Below are positions 55,647 to 64,000 of a DNA stretch of 64,000 bases, one piece after another (position 1 is the first letter of the stretch; every line of letters begins with the position of its first letter). This stretch comes from Lachnospiraceae bacterium G41 (lineage in GTDB: Bacteria; Bacillota; Clostridia; Lachnospirales; Lachnospiraceae). The notes beneath the pieces are model-generated. The model was not told the DNA's origin and did not search any database. It was given only the letters and a program-made list of their open reading frames with translations. The position numbers and the translations under genes were made by a program. The stretch is from contig FNEU01000009.1 in assembly GCA_900100245.1 (NCBI GenBank), forward strand, positions 62,001 through 126,000. Reading direction: 5' to 3'.

Positions 55647-57716
55647 ATGTCAAATACTACTCCTAAAAGAAAAAAGAATAAAGTTTTAAAAATAGTAAGG
55701 AAAAATCCTATTTGGATTACTATTGCGCTTTGTATTGTAATTGCGTTAGTATCGGATGTTATTATTGTTTTGCTTTCTGAAACTATCGGCATGTATGTCT
55801 TTAATTCGAAAATTGGCGATGAATACGAAGCAGTGTCTTATATGGCAAAAATGTACGACATAGGCACTGATGAAAACGGCGGTGACATTTATGCTCTGTT
55901 AAATGAAGACGGAAGAAGCTATTTTATTACAGACACTCACGGAAATATATTATACGAGCACGGCTCCAACACTATGGGACACACTAACGGAAAGTTTAAG
56001 CTTCCCTTTACATCTCAGGGTGAAACAGAATTGAGAGTTTATCTTGACGATGTTACCGAAGGAGTTTTCGAACCCGATGAGGATGGAGAACTTTCGATTA
56101 ATGCAGCTTCAATGTTCAAATTTGCTACAAAAATGGGGGAAGAAATCAACCTCCAGATTGGAATAAAAAAGACTTCTTTGGAAGTACCGTTATGGATAGC
56201 CGTTGATGTAAAAGGCGGAAAACAGATTTTTTACGCAAAAGTATGTGGCAAAATAACCCCTTCCGACATGATATTTGTAGGACTTTTTGGCATCATTGGG
56301 TTTGTTCTTGTGACTTGTATAATAATTCTTATGCTGATCAATATGATAAACACATTGGTATATCAGAAAAGAATTTCCAAAGTATTCTTTACGGATCCTA
56401 TAACCCGAGGACATAACTGGATGTGGTTTTCTTTCCGAGGCGAACAACTTTTAAAGAAAAGAAGAAATGCTGCCACATCATATGCCGTACTCGATTTGGT
56501 ATTCGTGAAATTCAGAAATTACTGTGTCTGCCATTCGGTTATCGAAGGCGAGGAAATGCTTAACAAAGTGGATAAGGTATTGTCCGCCAACCTTAATAAA
56601 AAAGAACTTGCAGCACATTATGCGTCCGCTAACTTTGCACTTCTTTTAAAATTCAAGGACCGCGAAGAATTAAAGGCGAGAATTCAGCAGATAATCGACC
56701 AGCTTGAAAAGATTGGCGTAGACCATAAATTTACATTCCATGTCGGTGTTTATGTGGTAGAAAACATAACAGACGCAAAAGGCAGGGCTAAAAGAAGAAA
56801 AGATATTGATATCGAAAGAGAGTACAACAATGCCTGCACCGCAAGATCAACACTTGAAGAATGCGATGACTCGGGTATTGCTTTCTTTGACGAAAACCTT
56901 GTCGAAGAGCAAAAATGGATTGACACCGTTATGGAACATCGCAGGGGTGCTATAGAAAACGAAGAATACGTGATTTATTACCAGCCCAAATACGATCCGA
57001 AGCACAACAAACTTAAAGGTGTTGAAGCTCTTATCAGATGGAATTCGCCCGAACTTGGATTCAAGTCTCCGGGAACCTTTATTCCTATCCTCGAAAAGAA
57101 CGGTTTTATTCAGGAAATCGATCATTTTATGATTACACATGTTGCAAGAGATCAGAAGGCATGGCTTGACGCAGGATATGAGTGTGTTCCGGCATCCGTC
57201 AACGTTTCAAGAGCGCATTTTATCGAAGACGATCTGGCTGCGCAGATAAGGGATGCAGTTGACAAAGAGGGCTGTCCTCACAATCTGATTGAGATTGAGC
57301 TTACAGAAAGTGCTTTCTTCGATGACAAGAAAGCAATGATAGATACAATCTGCAAACTGAAAGACTATGGCTTTATGGTTTCTATGGACGATTTCGGTTC
57401 AGGCTATTCGTCTCTTAATTCACTCAAGGATATGCCTCTGGATATTCTTAAACTTGATGCGGAATTCTTCAAGGGTGATTTAAACGGTGGCAGAGGCGAA
57501 ATTGTTATTTCAAAAGCCATCGCTTTGGCGAAGAGTTTAAACATGTTAACCGTTGCAGAGGGTGTAGAATTTAAAGAACAGGTCGATTTTCTGGCCGAAA
57601 AAGGCTGCGATATGATCCAGGGTTACTTCTTTGCGAAGCCAATGCCCAAGGAAGAGTACGCAGAAAAGATGAACAGGACAATCCCAGTAGTACAGGAGAT
57701 TATCCCCGAAAATTAA
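55647..57716 (+). CDS. Membrane-anchored c-di-GMP phosphodiesterase with degenerate GGDEF domain
   Basis: A 689-residue protein: membrane helix (about 20-50), extracytoplasmic sensor-like region (about 50-195), second helix (about 205-232), a GGDEF-like domain (about 245-410) and an EAL domain (about 430-680). The diguanylate cyclase motif is lost (ASANFALL where GGDEF should be), while the EAL domain keeps VEALIRW, DDFGSGYSSL and QGYFF, so it should degrade c-di-GMP. A small hairpin CAGATAA / TTATCTG lies just upstream (55620-55637). Confidence 0.9.
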   Translation: MSNTTPKRKKNKVLKIVRKNPIWITIALCIVIALVSDVIIVLLSETIGMYVFNSKIGDEYEAVSYMAKMYDIGTDENGGDIYALLNEDGRSYFITDTHGNILYEHGSNTMGHTNGKFKLPFTSQGETELRVYLDDVTEGVFEPDEDGELSINAASMFKFATKMGEEINLQIGIKKTSLEVPLWIAVDVKGGKQIFYAKVCGKITPSDMIFVGLFGIIGFVLVTCIIILMLINMINTLVYQKRISKVFFTDPITRGHNWMWFSFRGEQLLKKRRNAATSYAVLDLVFVKFRNYCVCHSVIEGEEMLNKVDKVLSANLNKKELAAHYASANFALLLKFKDREELKARIQQIIDQLEKIGVDHKFTFHVGVYVVENITDAKGRAKRRKDIDIEREYNNACTARSTLEECDDSGIAFFDENLVEEQKWIDTVMEHRRGAIENEEYVIYYQPKYDPKHNKLKGVEALIRWNSPELGFKSPGTFIPILEKNGFIQEIDHFMITHVARDQKAWLDAGYECVPASVNVSRAHFIEDDLAAQIRDAVDKEGCPHNLIEIELTESAFFDDKKAMIDTICKLKDYGFMVSMDDFGSGYSSLNSLKDMPLDILKLDAEFFKGDLNGGRGEIVISKAIALAKSLNMLTVAEGVEFKEQVDFLAEKGCDMIQGYFFAKPMPKEEYAEKMNRTIPVVQEIIPEN

Positions 57717-57747
57717 ATTTAGATTTAACATTATTTTTTGAGGTTTT

Positions 57748-58824
57748 ATGAGCAAAAAAGTGGTTGTAGGTATGTCCGGAGGCGTCGACAGCGCCGTATG
57801 TGCATACCTCTTAAAAGAAGAAGGATATGATGTGATCGGTCTTACTCTTCGTGTCTGGGAATCATCCGACGGAGAAGAGAGCAGATGTTGCGAAATCGAT
57901 GATGCAAAATGCATAGCAGACCATATCGGATTTCCTTTTCATACTTTTAACTGTATATCGGAATTTGAACGAAATGTAACGAAGCCTTTTGTATGTGATT
58001 ATATAAAAGGAATGACTCCAAATCCTTGCATTGAATGCAACAGATACGTTAAATGGGAGAGGATGCTTTATTTTGCAAACATTCGTCAGGCGGATTTTGT
58101 TGCAACGGGGCATTATGCTTCGGTAGTTAAGCTTGATAACGGCCGCTATACCGTAAAAAAGGCTCTTCACGTCGAAAAAGACCAGACATATATGCTTTAT
58201 AAATTGTCCCAGGAGCAGCTTTCAAGAACATTAATGCCTCTTGGCAAATATTCAAAGGACGAAGTCAGAGAAATTGCAAGAAAAGCCGGAATAATCGTGG
58301 CAGATAAGCCCGATTCTCAGGAAATCTGCTTTGTTCCCGACGGTGATTATGCTAATTATATAGAAAAGAACACTTCGGAATTGATTCCGGAAGAAGGCAA
58401 TTTCGTGGATGAAGAAGGCAAAATCCTCGGAAAACACAAAGGAATCATACATTATACCATCGGGCAGAGAAAAGGTCTTGGCATAGCATTCGGTGTTCCT
58501 ATGTTCGTAAAAGAAATACGACCGGAGACGAATGAAGTAGTTTTAAGCGAAGACAAAGCTTTGTATAATGATGAGATATTTGTAAACGATCTTAATTTCC
58601 TTAGTATAGAAGATATTAAAGATGGCGAGGAAATACCTGCCAGAGTTAAGATACGTTACCGCCACGACGGAGAAAATGCCATCCTTACACGTTTTAATGA
58701 GGATACGCTTCGTATCGTATTTGAAAAGCCGGTTCGTGCGGCAACCGCAGGGCAGTCTGCCGTCTTTTATGATGAAAACGACTGTGTAATAGGCGGCGGT
58801 AAGATTATAAGAAAAACATGGTAA
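57748..58824 (+). CDS. mnmA: tRNA 2-thiouridine synthase
   Basis: A 358-residue enzyme thiolating U34 of Lys, Glu and Gln tRNAs. The PP-loop is GMSGGVDSAV; the catalytic Cys is in NPCIECNRYVKW; ATGHYA and DSQEICFVPDGDY, which holds the second catalytic Cys, follow. Length and order match MnmA. GAGG lies upstream of the ATG. Confidence 0.95.
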   Translation: MSKKVVVGMSGGVDSAVCAYLLKEEGYDVIGLTLRVWESSDGEESRCCEIDDAKCIADHIGFPFHTFNCISEFERNVTKPFVCDYIKGMTPNPCIECNRYVKWERMLYFANIRQADFVATGHYASVVKLDNGRYTVKKALHVEKDQTYMLYKLSQEQLSRTLMPLGKYSKDEVREIARKAGIIVADKPDSQEICFVPDGDYANYIEKNTSELIPEEGNFVDEEGKILGKHKGIIHYTIGQRKGLGIAFGVPMFVKEIRPETNEVVLSEDKALYNDEIFVNDLNFLSIEDIKDGEEIPARVKIRYRHDGENAILTRFNEDTLRIVFEKPVRAATAGQSAVFYDENDCVIGGGKIIRKTW

Positions 58825-58844
58825 TTAATTAAATAAGCAATATC

Positions 58845-58881
58845 AAAAATATCGGTTTCGCCGGGCGTCTCCGATATTTTT
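58845..58881 (+). terminator. Intrinsic terminator after mnmA
   Basis: AAAAATATCGG / CCGATATTTTT around a 15-nt loop with a further T-run. Confidence 0.82.
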
Positions 58882-58953
58882 TTAAAAAATATAAATTTTT
58901 TGTAACATTTTGAAAACCCAAGTTGTTTATCATGCAGAAAGCAGGGTAGAAAG

Positions 58954-59460
58954 ATGAACAGCGCTTCCACGAAAGAGATGGAAGAAATATATCTTAAATA
59001 CTGTATACCGCTTAAAAAGTATGTCGTTTCGATTTGCCGCAATCAGGACCTGGCGGACGACATAGTATCGGAAACTTTTTACAGGGCGATTAAGAATTAC
59101 GATTCTTTTACGGGTGGCAACCTCTTCGCCTGGCTGTGTACGATAGCTAAGAACATATATTTCAACCATTTGAAGAAAAAAGATAATATGAATGCATCGA
59201 TAGACGATGAAAACTTCATGGAAGTGGCCGGAAACACTAATGTTGAGGCTGAAGTCATGAAGAGAGAGGAACAAAGAAGGTTGGCGGAAAGCATAAATTC
59301 TTTGACTGATATCGAAAAAGAGGTTGTTAAGCTTCGTATCGATTCGGGACTCTCATTCAAGGAAATCGGAGATGTACTTCACAAAAGCGAAAACTGGGCA
59401 AGAGTAACTTTCTACCGCTCAAAAGAAAAACTGAAAGGAATGATGAATGATGAAGAATGA
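58954..59460 (+). CDS. ECF-type RNA polymerase sigma factor
   Basis: A 168-residue sigma-70 family protein with region 2 (NQDLADDIVSETFYRAI, FAWLCTIAKNIYFNHLKKK) and region 4 (LTDIEKEVVKLRIDSGLSFKEIGDVLHKSENWARVTFYRSKEKL). Upstream, TGTAACATTTTG at 58901 resembles the -35 of ECF promoters, so autoregulation is likely although the -10 is unclear. Its end overlaps the next gene by 14 bp. Confidence 0.92.
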   Translation: MNSASTKEMEEIYLKYCIPLKKYVVSICRNQDLADDIVSETFYRAIKNYDSFTGGNLFAWLCTIAKNIYFNHLKKKDNMNASIDDENFMEVAGNTNVEAEVMKREEQRRLAESINSLTDIEKEVVKLRIDSGLSFKEIGDVLHKSENWARVTFYRSKEKLKGMMNDEE

Positions 59461-60211
59461 TAAATGTTATTTAATAAGAGATTTACTTCCCTCATACATT
59501 GACGAACTAACCGGCGAAGAAACAAATAAAGAAATAGAAAATCATTTAAACGAATGTCCCGAATGCAAGAAGGCATATGAATCAATGAAGGGCGATATTC
59601 CGGGCGAAAAGGAAATCGAGACAAGCGCGGAATATGACGAGAAACTGATTAAAAAAATCGGTCAGGACGTTAAAAGAAAAAATGACAGATCGAAAGTTGG
59701 TTTTATTGTAGCGATTGTTTCGATAGTACTTCTTTTCATACTGCTTAATCTTCCTATCGTTCCGATCAGTCAGAAAAACATTTATGCAAAGATTACAAAA
59801 CCTTCACTGATGTTAGATTCCGCAGGACGAAAGTATAATAACGTGGAGGAAAAATCGGTTTTACTTTATGAGGATGAGGATGATTTTGATGAAGTATATT
59901 TCCACAAGGTTATTTTCAAAGATTCAAGCATGGAAAATGACGGAATAATATACTATGCAACAGACAATGTTGATTTGATGAATTTCTCAATCGTGGAAAT
60001 CGATTCGAAGAAACCGATCAGAGCATACAAGACAAAGATTACAAGCTATGAAGGCGAAAATGTGATGGCTGTTTACGGCTTAAGAACTTCCGTACTCGGC
60101 AGCATCTTCGCAAGAAAAGATACAACATCCAAAGTAAACTTAGTTGATTCAAACGGAATTGAAGGAGTTTATCTTAAAAAGGGAAAGAAACTTGAAAATA
60201 TAGAATTATAA
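59447..60211 (+). CDS. Membrane anti-sigma factor with zinc-finger
   Basis: A 254-residue protein. The N-terminal zinc-finger is of the zf-HC2 type (LLPSYIDEL, HLNECPECKKAYE with HxxxCxxC), one membrane helix lies at about residues 82-103, and the C-terminal 150 residues are extracytoplasmic. It should hold the ECF sigma factor at the membrane until a cell-envelope signal arrives. Overlap of 14 bp with the sigma gene supports the pair. Confidence 0.9.
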   Translation: MMKNDKCYLIRDLLPSYIDELTGEETNKEIENHLNECPECKKAYESMKGDIPGEKEIETSAEYDEKLIKKIGQDVKRKNDRSKVGFIVAIVSIVLLFILLNLPIVPISQKNIYAKITKPSLMLDSAGRKYNNVEEKSVLLYEDEDDFDEVYFHKVIFKDSSMENDGIIYYATDNVDLMNFSIVEIDSKKPIRAYKTKITSYEGENVMAVYGLRTSVLGSIFARKDTTSKVNLVDSNGIEGVYLKKGKKLENIEL

Positions 60212-60601
60212 AAGGTCGGTTAATTTCTTACCATAAAAGAAATTGTGTACGAGTTCACCATACTCTTTCCACAAAGGAAGAGTAATGCAGGCAGATGCTC
60301 TGGGGCATTCTTCGGCTTTCTCCGCGAGACATGCTACCGGAGCAAGTGAACCTTCGGTTAATTCAATGATTTCACCTACCGTATATTCTTCGGGTTTTCT
60401 CTTTAATTTGTAACCGCCGCCTTTACCCGAAAGGCTGATAAGAAGGCCGCCCTCAACAAGATCTTTTATGATTATTTCCAAATATTTCTTGGAAATATTC
60501 TGTCTTTCCGCAATGTCTTTAAGCGGAATAAAACTCTCATTATCCTGTGATGCAAGATCAATCATTATTCTAAGTGCATATCTTCCTTTTGTAGAAATCA
60601 T
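60206..60601 (-). CDS. Rrf2-family transcriptional regulator
   Basis: A 131-residue winged-helix protein, MISTKGRYALRIMIDLA, with the wing LLISLSGKGGGYKL and three cysteines (CLAEKAEECPRASAC) able to hold an Fe-S cluster, as in IscR. It may control Fe-S assembly or cysteine genes, none of which are here. The start is ATG 60601 with AAGGCGG upstream; the frame to 60652 runs into the hairpin repeat and is rejected. It is convergent with the anti-sigma gene, overlapping by a few bases. Confidence 0.88.
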   Translation of the reverse strand: MISTKGRYALRIMIDLASQDNESFIPLKDIAERQNISKKYLEIIIKDLVEGGLLISLSGKGGGYKLKRKPEEYTVGEIIELTEGSLAPVACLAEKAEECPRASACITLPLWKEYGELVHNFFYGKKLTDLL

Positions 60602-60636
60602 ATATCTGTACCCGCCTTCTCTAAAAAGAAAACTTA

Positions 60637-60667
60637 GGAGCCTGGCTCGCACAGTGTGCCCGGCTCC
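60637..60667 (+). repeat. 31-nt mismatch-spaced hairpin, copy 7 (Rrf2 gene leader)
   Basis: The plus-strand 5' arm is GG-A-GCC-T-GGC-T-CGC with loop ACA; the 3' arm starts GTG, so CGC pairs with GTG by one wobble, and the outer spacer is an A-T pair. It ends 35 nt upstream of the Rrf2 start, but the pyrimidine-spacer strand is antisense to the gene. Confidence 0.78.
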
Positions 60668-60762
60668 GAAACTTTTTATTTTCCGAAAACATTATATACC
60701 CCCTAAAATATAAAATAAAGAAAAACCTATCAAAATGATGGGTAAATTTTTAAGCAAATAAA

Positions 60763-60787
60763 AACCGGAGCCTGTTAAGCTCCGGTT
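60763..60787 (-). terminator. Intrinsic terminator of fba
   Basis: AACCGGAGC / GCTCCGGTT with a seven-base loop; on the minus strand it is followed by TTTTTATTT. Confidence 0.85.
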
Positions 60788-60817
60788 TATTATCTTTAGT
60801 GCTTTAAAATTCTTTAA

Positions 60818-61786
60818 TTAAGCCTTACCGTCTGAACCAAGAACGTTGATGATCTTGTGAGCAACCATGTCCTTAACAGCCTGACGAGCGGGCTTTAAGT
60901 ACTGACGGGGATCGAAGTGATCGGGATGCTCTGCGAAGTACTTTCTGATGTTACCTGTCATAGCAAGACGGATATCGGAGTCGATATTGATCTTACATAC
61001 AGCAAGTGAAGCTGCCTTACGAAGCTGCTCTTCGGGAATACCTACAGCATCGGGCATATTTCCGCCGTATGTGTTAACCATCTTAACGAATTCCTGAGGA
61101 ACTGAAGATGAACCGTGAAGAACGATAGGGAATCCGGGAAGTCTCTTGATGCACTCTTCAAGTACGTCGAAACGAAGGGGTGGCGGAACAAGGATTCCGT
61201 CAGCGTTTCTTGTACACTGAGCTGCTGTGAACTTGTATGCACCGTGTGATGTACCGATTGCAATTGCAAGTGAGTCACAACCTGTTCTGGAAACGAACTC
61301 TTCAACTTCTTCGGGTCTTGTGTAAGCTTCTTTGCCTGATTCAACTACAACTTCGTCTTCGATACCTGCAAGAGTACCAAGCTCAGCTTCAACAACTACG
61401 CCGTGAGCGTGAGCATATTCAACAACTTGCTTTGTAAGTGCGATGTTGTCTTCGAATGACTTGGAAGAAGCATCGATCATAACTGATGTAAATCCACCGT
61501 CGATACATGATTTGCAAAGTTCGAATGTATCGCCGTGATCAAGGTGAAGTGCGATAGGAATGTCGGGATTCTCGATAACTGCTGCTTCAACAAGCTTTAC
61601 AAGATAAGTGTGGTTAGCATAAGCACGAGCGCCCTTGGAAACCTGAAGAATTACAGGGCTCTTTAATTCGCCTGCAGCTTCTGTAATACCCTGAACGATT
61701 TCCATATTGTTTACGTTGAAAGCGCCGACTGCATAGCCGCCGTCATAGGCTTTCTTAAACATTTCTGTTGTGGTAACTAAAGCCAT
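60818..61786 (-). CDS. fba: Class II fructose-bisphosphate aldolase
   Basis: A 322-residue zinc-dependent aldolase of glycolysis and gluconeogenesis. HLDHGDTFE carries the first metal ligands, EAELGTLAG and AIGTSHGAYKF follow, and VLHGSSS binds the phosphate. Strong codon bias and a perfect -10 (TATAAT) fit high expression. AGGAGG precedes the ATG. It stands alone between terminators. Confidence 0.95.
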   Translation of the reverse strand: MALVTTTEMFKKAYDGGYAVGAFNVNNMEIVQGITEAAGELKSPVILQVSKGARAYANHTYLVKLVEAAVIENPDIPIALHLDHGDTFELCKSCIDGGFTSVMIDASSKSFEDNIALTKQVVEYAHAHGVVVEAELGTLAGIEDEVVVESGKEAYTRPEEVEEFVSRTGCDSLAIAIGTSHGAYKFTAAQCTRNADGILVPPPLRFDVLEECIKRLPGFPIVLHGSSSVPQEFVKMVNTYGGNMPDAVGIPEEQLRKAASLAVCKINIDSDIRLAMTGNIRKYFAEHPDHFDPRQYLKPARQAVKDMVAHKIINVLGSDGKA

Positions 61787-61841
61787 TTTAAAACCTCCTA
61801 AAAAAGATAGAAATTGTTGCGCTAAAAGCGCGTTCGTTCAG

Positions 61842-61870
61842 ATTATAGCATAAAGAAATTGAATTTACAA
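61842..61870 (-). promoter_or_regulatory. Promoter of fba
   Basis: TTGTAA (61870-61865), 17-bp spacer, TATAAT (61847-61842). The leader contains a small hairpin GCGCT / AGCGC near 61819-61831. Confidence 0.72.
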
Positions 61871-61991
61871 AAGGAATTCACTAAAAAATAGGTATATTGT
61901 CTAAAATTTGTCGTATTTATAACAATGGTATTTTGTGATAAAATGTCAAAATAGGTACAAGCAGACTAAATTTATTTAACTGGAGAGACAA

Positions 61992-63047
61992 ATGAAACCT
62001 ATTAAAGGAATAATTTCATGTGCGGTTTTATCATTCGCAGTCCTTCTTTCGGGGTGCGAAAAGACCGATATTCACAAAATCGACCCCATTTCCAAGGAAT
62101 TGTATCAGAAAACCATTCCCGAAACTTTTATAGTTCAAAGGGGCGATATGCAGCCTACCATCAGGCTTAAACTCACCCAGAATTCTTTAAGATATTATAA
62201 CTATTCGGTTGATCTTGATGACCTCGAGTTCGGCGAGCTTAATGTTGCGAACGGCGATTACGTAAAAGAAGGTCAGGTAATGTGCGTTCTCAAATCGGAT
62301 AAAATTGAGAAAAAGGTAGCTGATGCGAGAGAAACTCTCGAAAAAGACCAGCTGCTCTTAGAGCATGTCAAAAAGCTTAAAAGCATCAATTTCGATCCCG
62401 AGAAGACCGATCCCAAAGTCGAGGAATATGCTGCCAATATCGCACTTGGCAAGACATACGACGACCAGATAGTTGCAATAGAAGATGATATTAAATTAAA
62501 ACAGATTGAACTATCCGAAAGCCAGAGAGACCTTGACAAATGTATTGTTAAGGCCAGAGAAGACGGCGTTATTACATATGTCAGCGATGCCATAGCAAAC
62601 GGCGTTGTAGTTAAGGGCAAGGATATTTTAACTGAAGCCAGCGGAGACGTAGGCTTTTATACGGAAGTTAAGAATACGGATTATGAATTCGAAGTAGGTG
62701 CGGTTTACAAGGCTCAGTCTCCTACAATGGAATTTGACGTTGTAATAACAGAGATTGAAGAAAACACTACGGGAAGCAAAACGCTTCATTTTAAACCTGT
62801 CAGTGATGATGTAGTCTATGTAAGTACCGAAAAATTTGAAGTTGTTATTCCTCTCGAAAAGATGAGAGATGTTGTTTATGTAGAGGAAAGACTTGTTTAC
62901 ACCGCTGTAAACGAAAAGAGATTCGTTTACCTCGTGGATGAAAACGGATTCAGAGATCCCACATATGTGGAAGTTGATTCCGTTGTGGATGGTATGGCAA
63001 TTATTTCAAGCGGACTTGAAGGCGGAGAAGAGGTGGCAGCAAAATGA
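61992..63047 (+). CDS. Efflux-type periplasmic adaptor lipoprotein 1
   Basis: A 351-residue lipoprotein (lipobox LLSGC) of membrane fusion/HlyD type. A biotinyl-lipoyl half (LNVANGDYVKEGQVMCVL) leads into a coiled-coil hairpin (about residues 105-180, KIEKKVADARETLEKDQLL) and back to the second lipoyl half (KAREDGVITYV), with a beta-barrel after. In Gram-positives such adaptors serve MacAB-like ABC transporters. GGAGAG precedes the ATG. Its stop overlaps the next start (ATGA). Confidence 0.8.
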   Translation: MKPIKGIISCAVLSFAVLLSGCEKTDIHKIDPISKELYQKTIPETFIVQRGDMQPTIRLKLTQNSLRYYNYSVDLDDLEFGELNVANGDYVKEGQVMCVLKSDKIEKKVADARETLEKDQLLLEHVKKLKSINFDPEKTDPKVEEYAANIALGKTYDDQIVAIEDDIKLKQIELSESQRDLDKCIVKAREDGVITYVSDAIANGVVVKGKDILTEASGDVGFYTEVKNTDYEFEVGAVYKAQSPTMEFDVVITEIEENTTGSKTLHFKPVSDDVVYVSTEKFEVVIPLEKMRDVVYVEERLVYTAVNEKRFVYLVDENGFRDPTYVEVDSVVDGMAIISSGLEGGEEVAAK

Positions 63048-64000
63048 TAAAATCCAAAAAAATTAAAACTCTGGCTCTTGCACTTAGCGCCGTAATAGTT
63101 CTTGCATCATGTACTTCCAACAGGGAAGTTCCGACTCTTTTAGAACCTGTCGGAGCAGAACCCACATTCAGACCCGTTGAAAAGGCAAATATGGGCCAGG
63201 CCAAGATTATCATCGGAAATGTAATGGGTCAGGAATACTGTCATTTTTATGAGAAAATGATTGAAATAAAAGATATTTACGTATCCGTCGGTGACTATGT
63301 CAACGAGGGCGATATTTTGGTGGAAGCAAACCTTGATTCCGTAAGAGAACAGATAGCGGGTCTTAATTCGGATTTAAGTGTTTTAAATGCAAGTCACGAG
63401 GCTGACGAGAAAAAATACGAAATAGAGCTTGAAAGACTTATGCTTCAGAAAGAAGAGGCAGAATACAACAAGAATCTCGGTTTTGTAAATGAAGACTATG
63501 TAAAATCTTTTGACAAGACCATCGAAACCTTCAATGAGAACCATACATATAATATAGAAATGTATGAGTTCCAGAAAAGGAAAATAAACGAGAGTATTAC
63601 CGATTATAACAAGATAGTTAACGACGGTATCATAAAGGCTAAAAAGAGCGGTTATGTAACATATAAAAAAGATTTAAAAACAGGCAATACCGCAACGGCT
63701 TATGAAAACCTGGTAACAATTACGGATCCCGATGATTTGTATATTGTCTCCAACGCAGATACCAGATCCTACAATTATTCCAAATATCCGGTAAAATTTG
63801 CATTTATTGAAGGCAGAAAAGTGCCTATTACCGAATATGCATATAGCGATTCCGAAACAGTTTTTGCCAAGGCGCAGAATATGTATCCCATACAGCGTTT
63901 CAAGACCGAAGAGGAAGTTGATATAAAGATGGGTGATTATATTCTGTTAGAGTTTTATTCCACCGACAAAAATGATGTTTTAGTGGTCGGCAAAGATTCT
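63044..64000 (+). CDS. Efflux-type periplasmic adaptor lipoprotein 2 (partial)
   Basis: About 319 residues are visible; the frame is open at the window's right edge. A signal peptide ends in lipobox LASCT. It repeats the plan of adaptor 1: a first lipoyl half (YVSVGDYVNEGDILVEANL), a long coiled coil (about residues 100-200) and a second half (IKAKKSGYVTYKKDL). It is a diverged tandem relative of adaptor 1. The ATGA overlap implies translational coupling. The transporter is probably encoded just outside the window. Confidence 0.78.
   Translation, partial: MIKSKKIKTLALALSAVIVLASCTSNREVPTLLEPVGAEPTFRPVEKANMGQAKIIIGNVMGQEYCHFYEKMIEIKDIYVSVGDYVNEGDILVEANLDSVREQIAGLNSDLSVLNASHEADEKKYEIELERLMLQKEEAEYNKNLGFVNEDYVKSFDKTIETFNENHTYNIEMYEFQKRKINESITDYNKIVNDGIIKAKKSGYVTYKKDLKTGNTATAYENLVTITDPDDLYIVSNADTRSYNYSKYPVKFAFIEGRKVPITEYAYSDSETVFAKAQNMYPIQRFKTEEEVDIKMGDYILLEFYSTDKNDVLVVGKDS

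Overview
The window reads as chromosomal DNA of a low- to mid-GC anaerobic Firmicute, most likely class Clostridia and probably family Lachnospiraceae (Butyrivibrio/Roseburia-like). This rests on gene content (type III glutamine synthetase, Amt-PII fusion, split archaeal-type GOGAT, DapL, a MetH with a detached activation domain, GPH-type sugar symporter plus GH36 galactosidase), strong GGAGG ribosome binding sites and TTGACA-17-TATAAT promoters. No rRNA, tRNA, CRISPR array, insertion sequence or phage gene was seen.

Layout. 1-4.4 kb: end of a sugar symporter, an alpha-galactosidase, a ThrH-like phosphatase and a small membrane protein. 4.4-6.1 kb: an AT-rich islet with an Rpn-like PD-(D/E)XK nuclease and an orphan lipoprotein. 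6.1-27.8 kb, all minus strand: a very large nitrogen block, read as gdhA, glnN, amt-PII, asnB, then purA-guaA-glmS-pyrG-purF-carA-carB-dapF-dapL as one apparent nine-gene operon. 28.8-35.8 kb, plus strand: a split glutamate synthase (three GltB-type subunits plus an Fe-S protein and a flavoprotein), a type I glutamine synthetase and an ANTAR-domain antiterminator (NitR-like). 35.9-41.2 kb: an orphan gene pair, metF, a MetH activation protein, metH and a PAP2 phosphatase. 41.2-46.4 kb: glycosyltransferase, TrkA/TrkH, a secreted serpin and xpt. 46.5-51.5 kb: a BMP-type nucleoside ABC importer. 51.6-64 kb: an exonuclease, a zinc-like module, a phosphoesterase, a cysteine hydrolase, an EAL protein, mnmA, an ECF sigma/anti-sigma pair, an Rrf2 regulator, fba and two tandem lipoprotein adaptors, the last running off the window.

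How it works together. Ammonium enters through the Amt-PII protein and is fixed by GDH, two unrelated glutamine synthetases and GOGAT. The long operon then holds most of the major glutamine-consuming amidotransferases. Four of these transcription units (purA, glnN, gdhA, gltB) begin with a short leader in which a hairpin with an A-N-N-G-N-N hexaloop overlaps an intrinsic terminator. This is the signature expected for control by the ANTAR protein encoded at 35.2 kb.

The most unusual signal is a family of seven 31-32 nt hairpins at five loci (about 0.7, 14.0, 22.2-22.35, 47.8 and 60.6 kb). Each is made of three-base-pair blocks separated by single mismatches, mostly pyrimidine-pyrimidine, with compensatory changes between copies. 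At every locus a copy ends 15-35 nt upstream of a start codon. I do not recognise this element.
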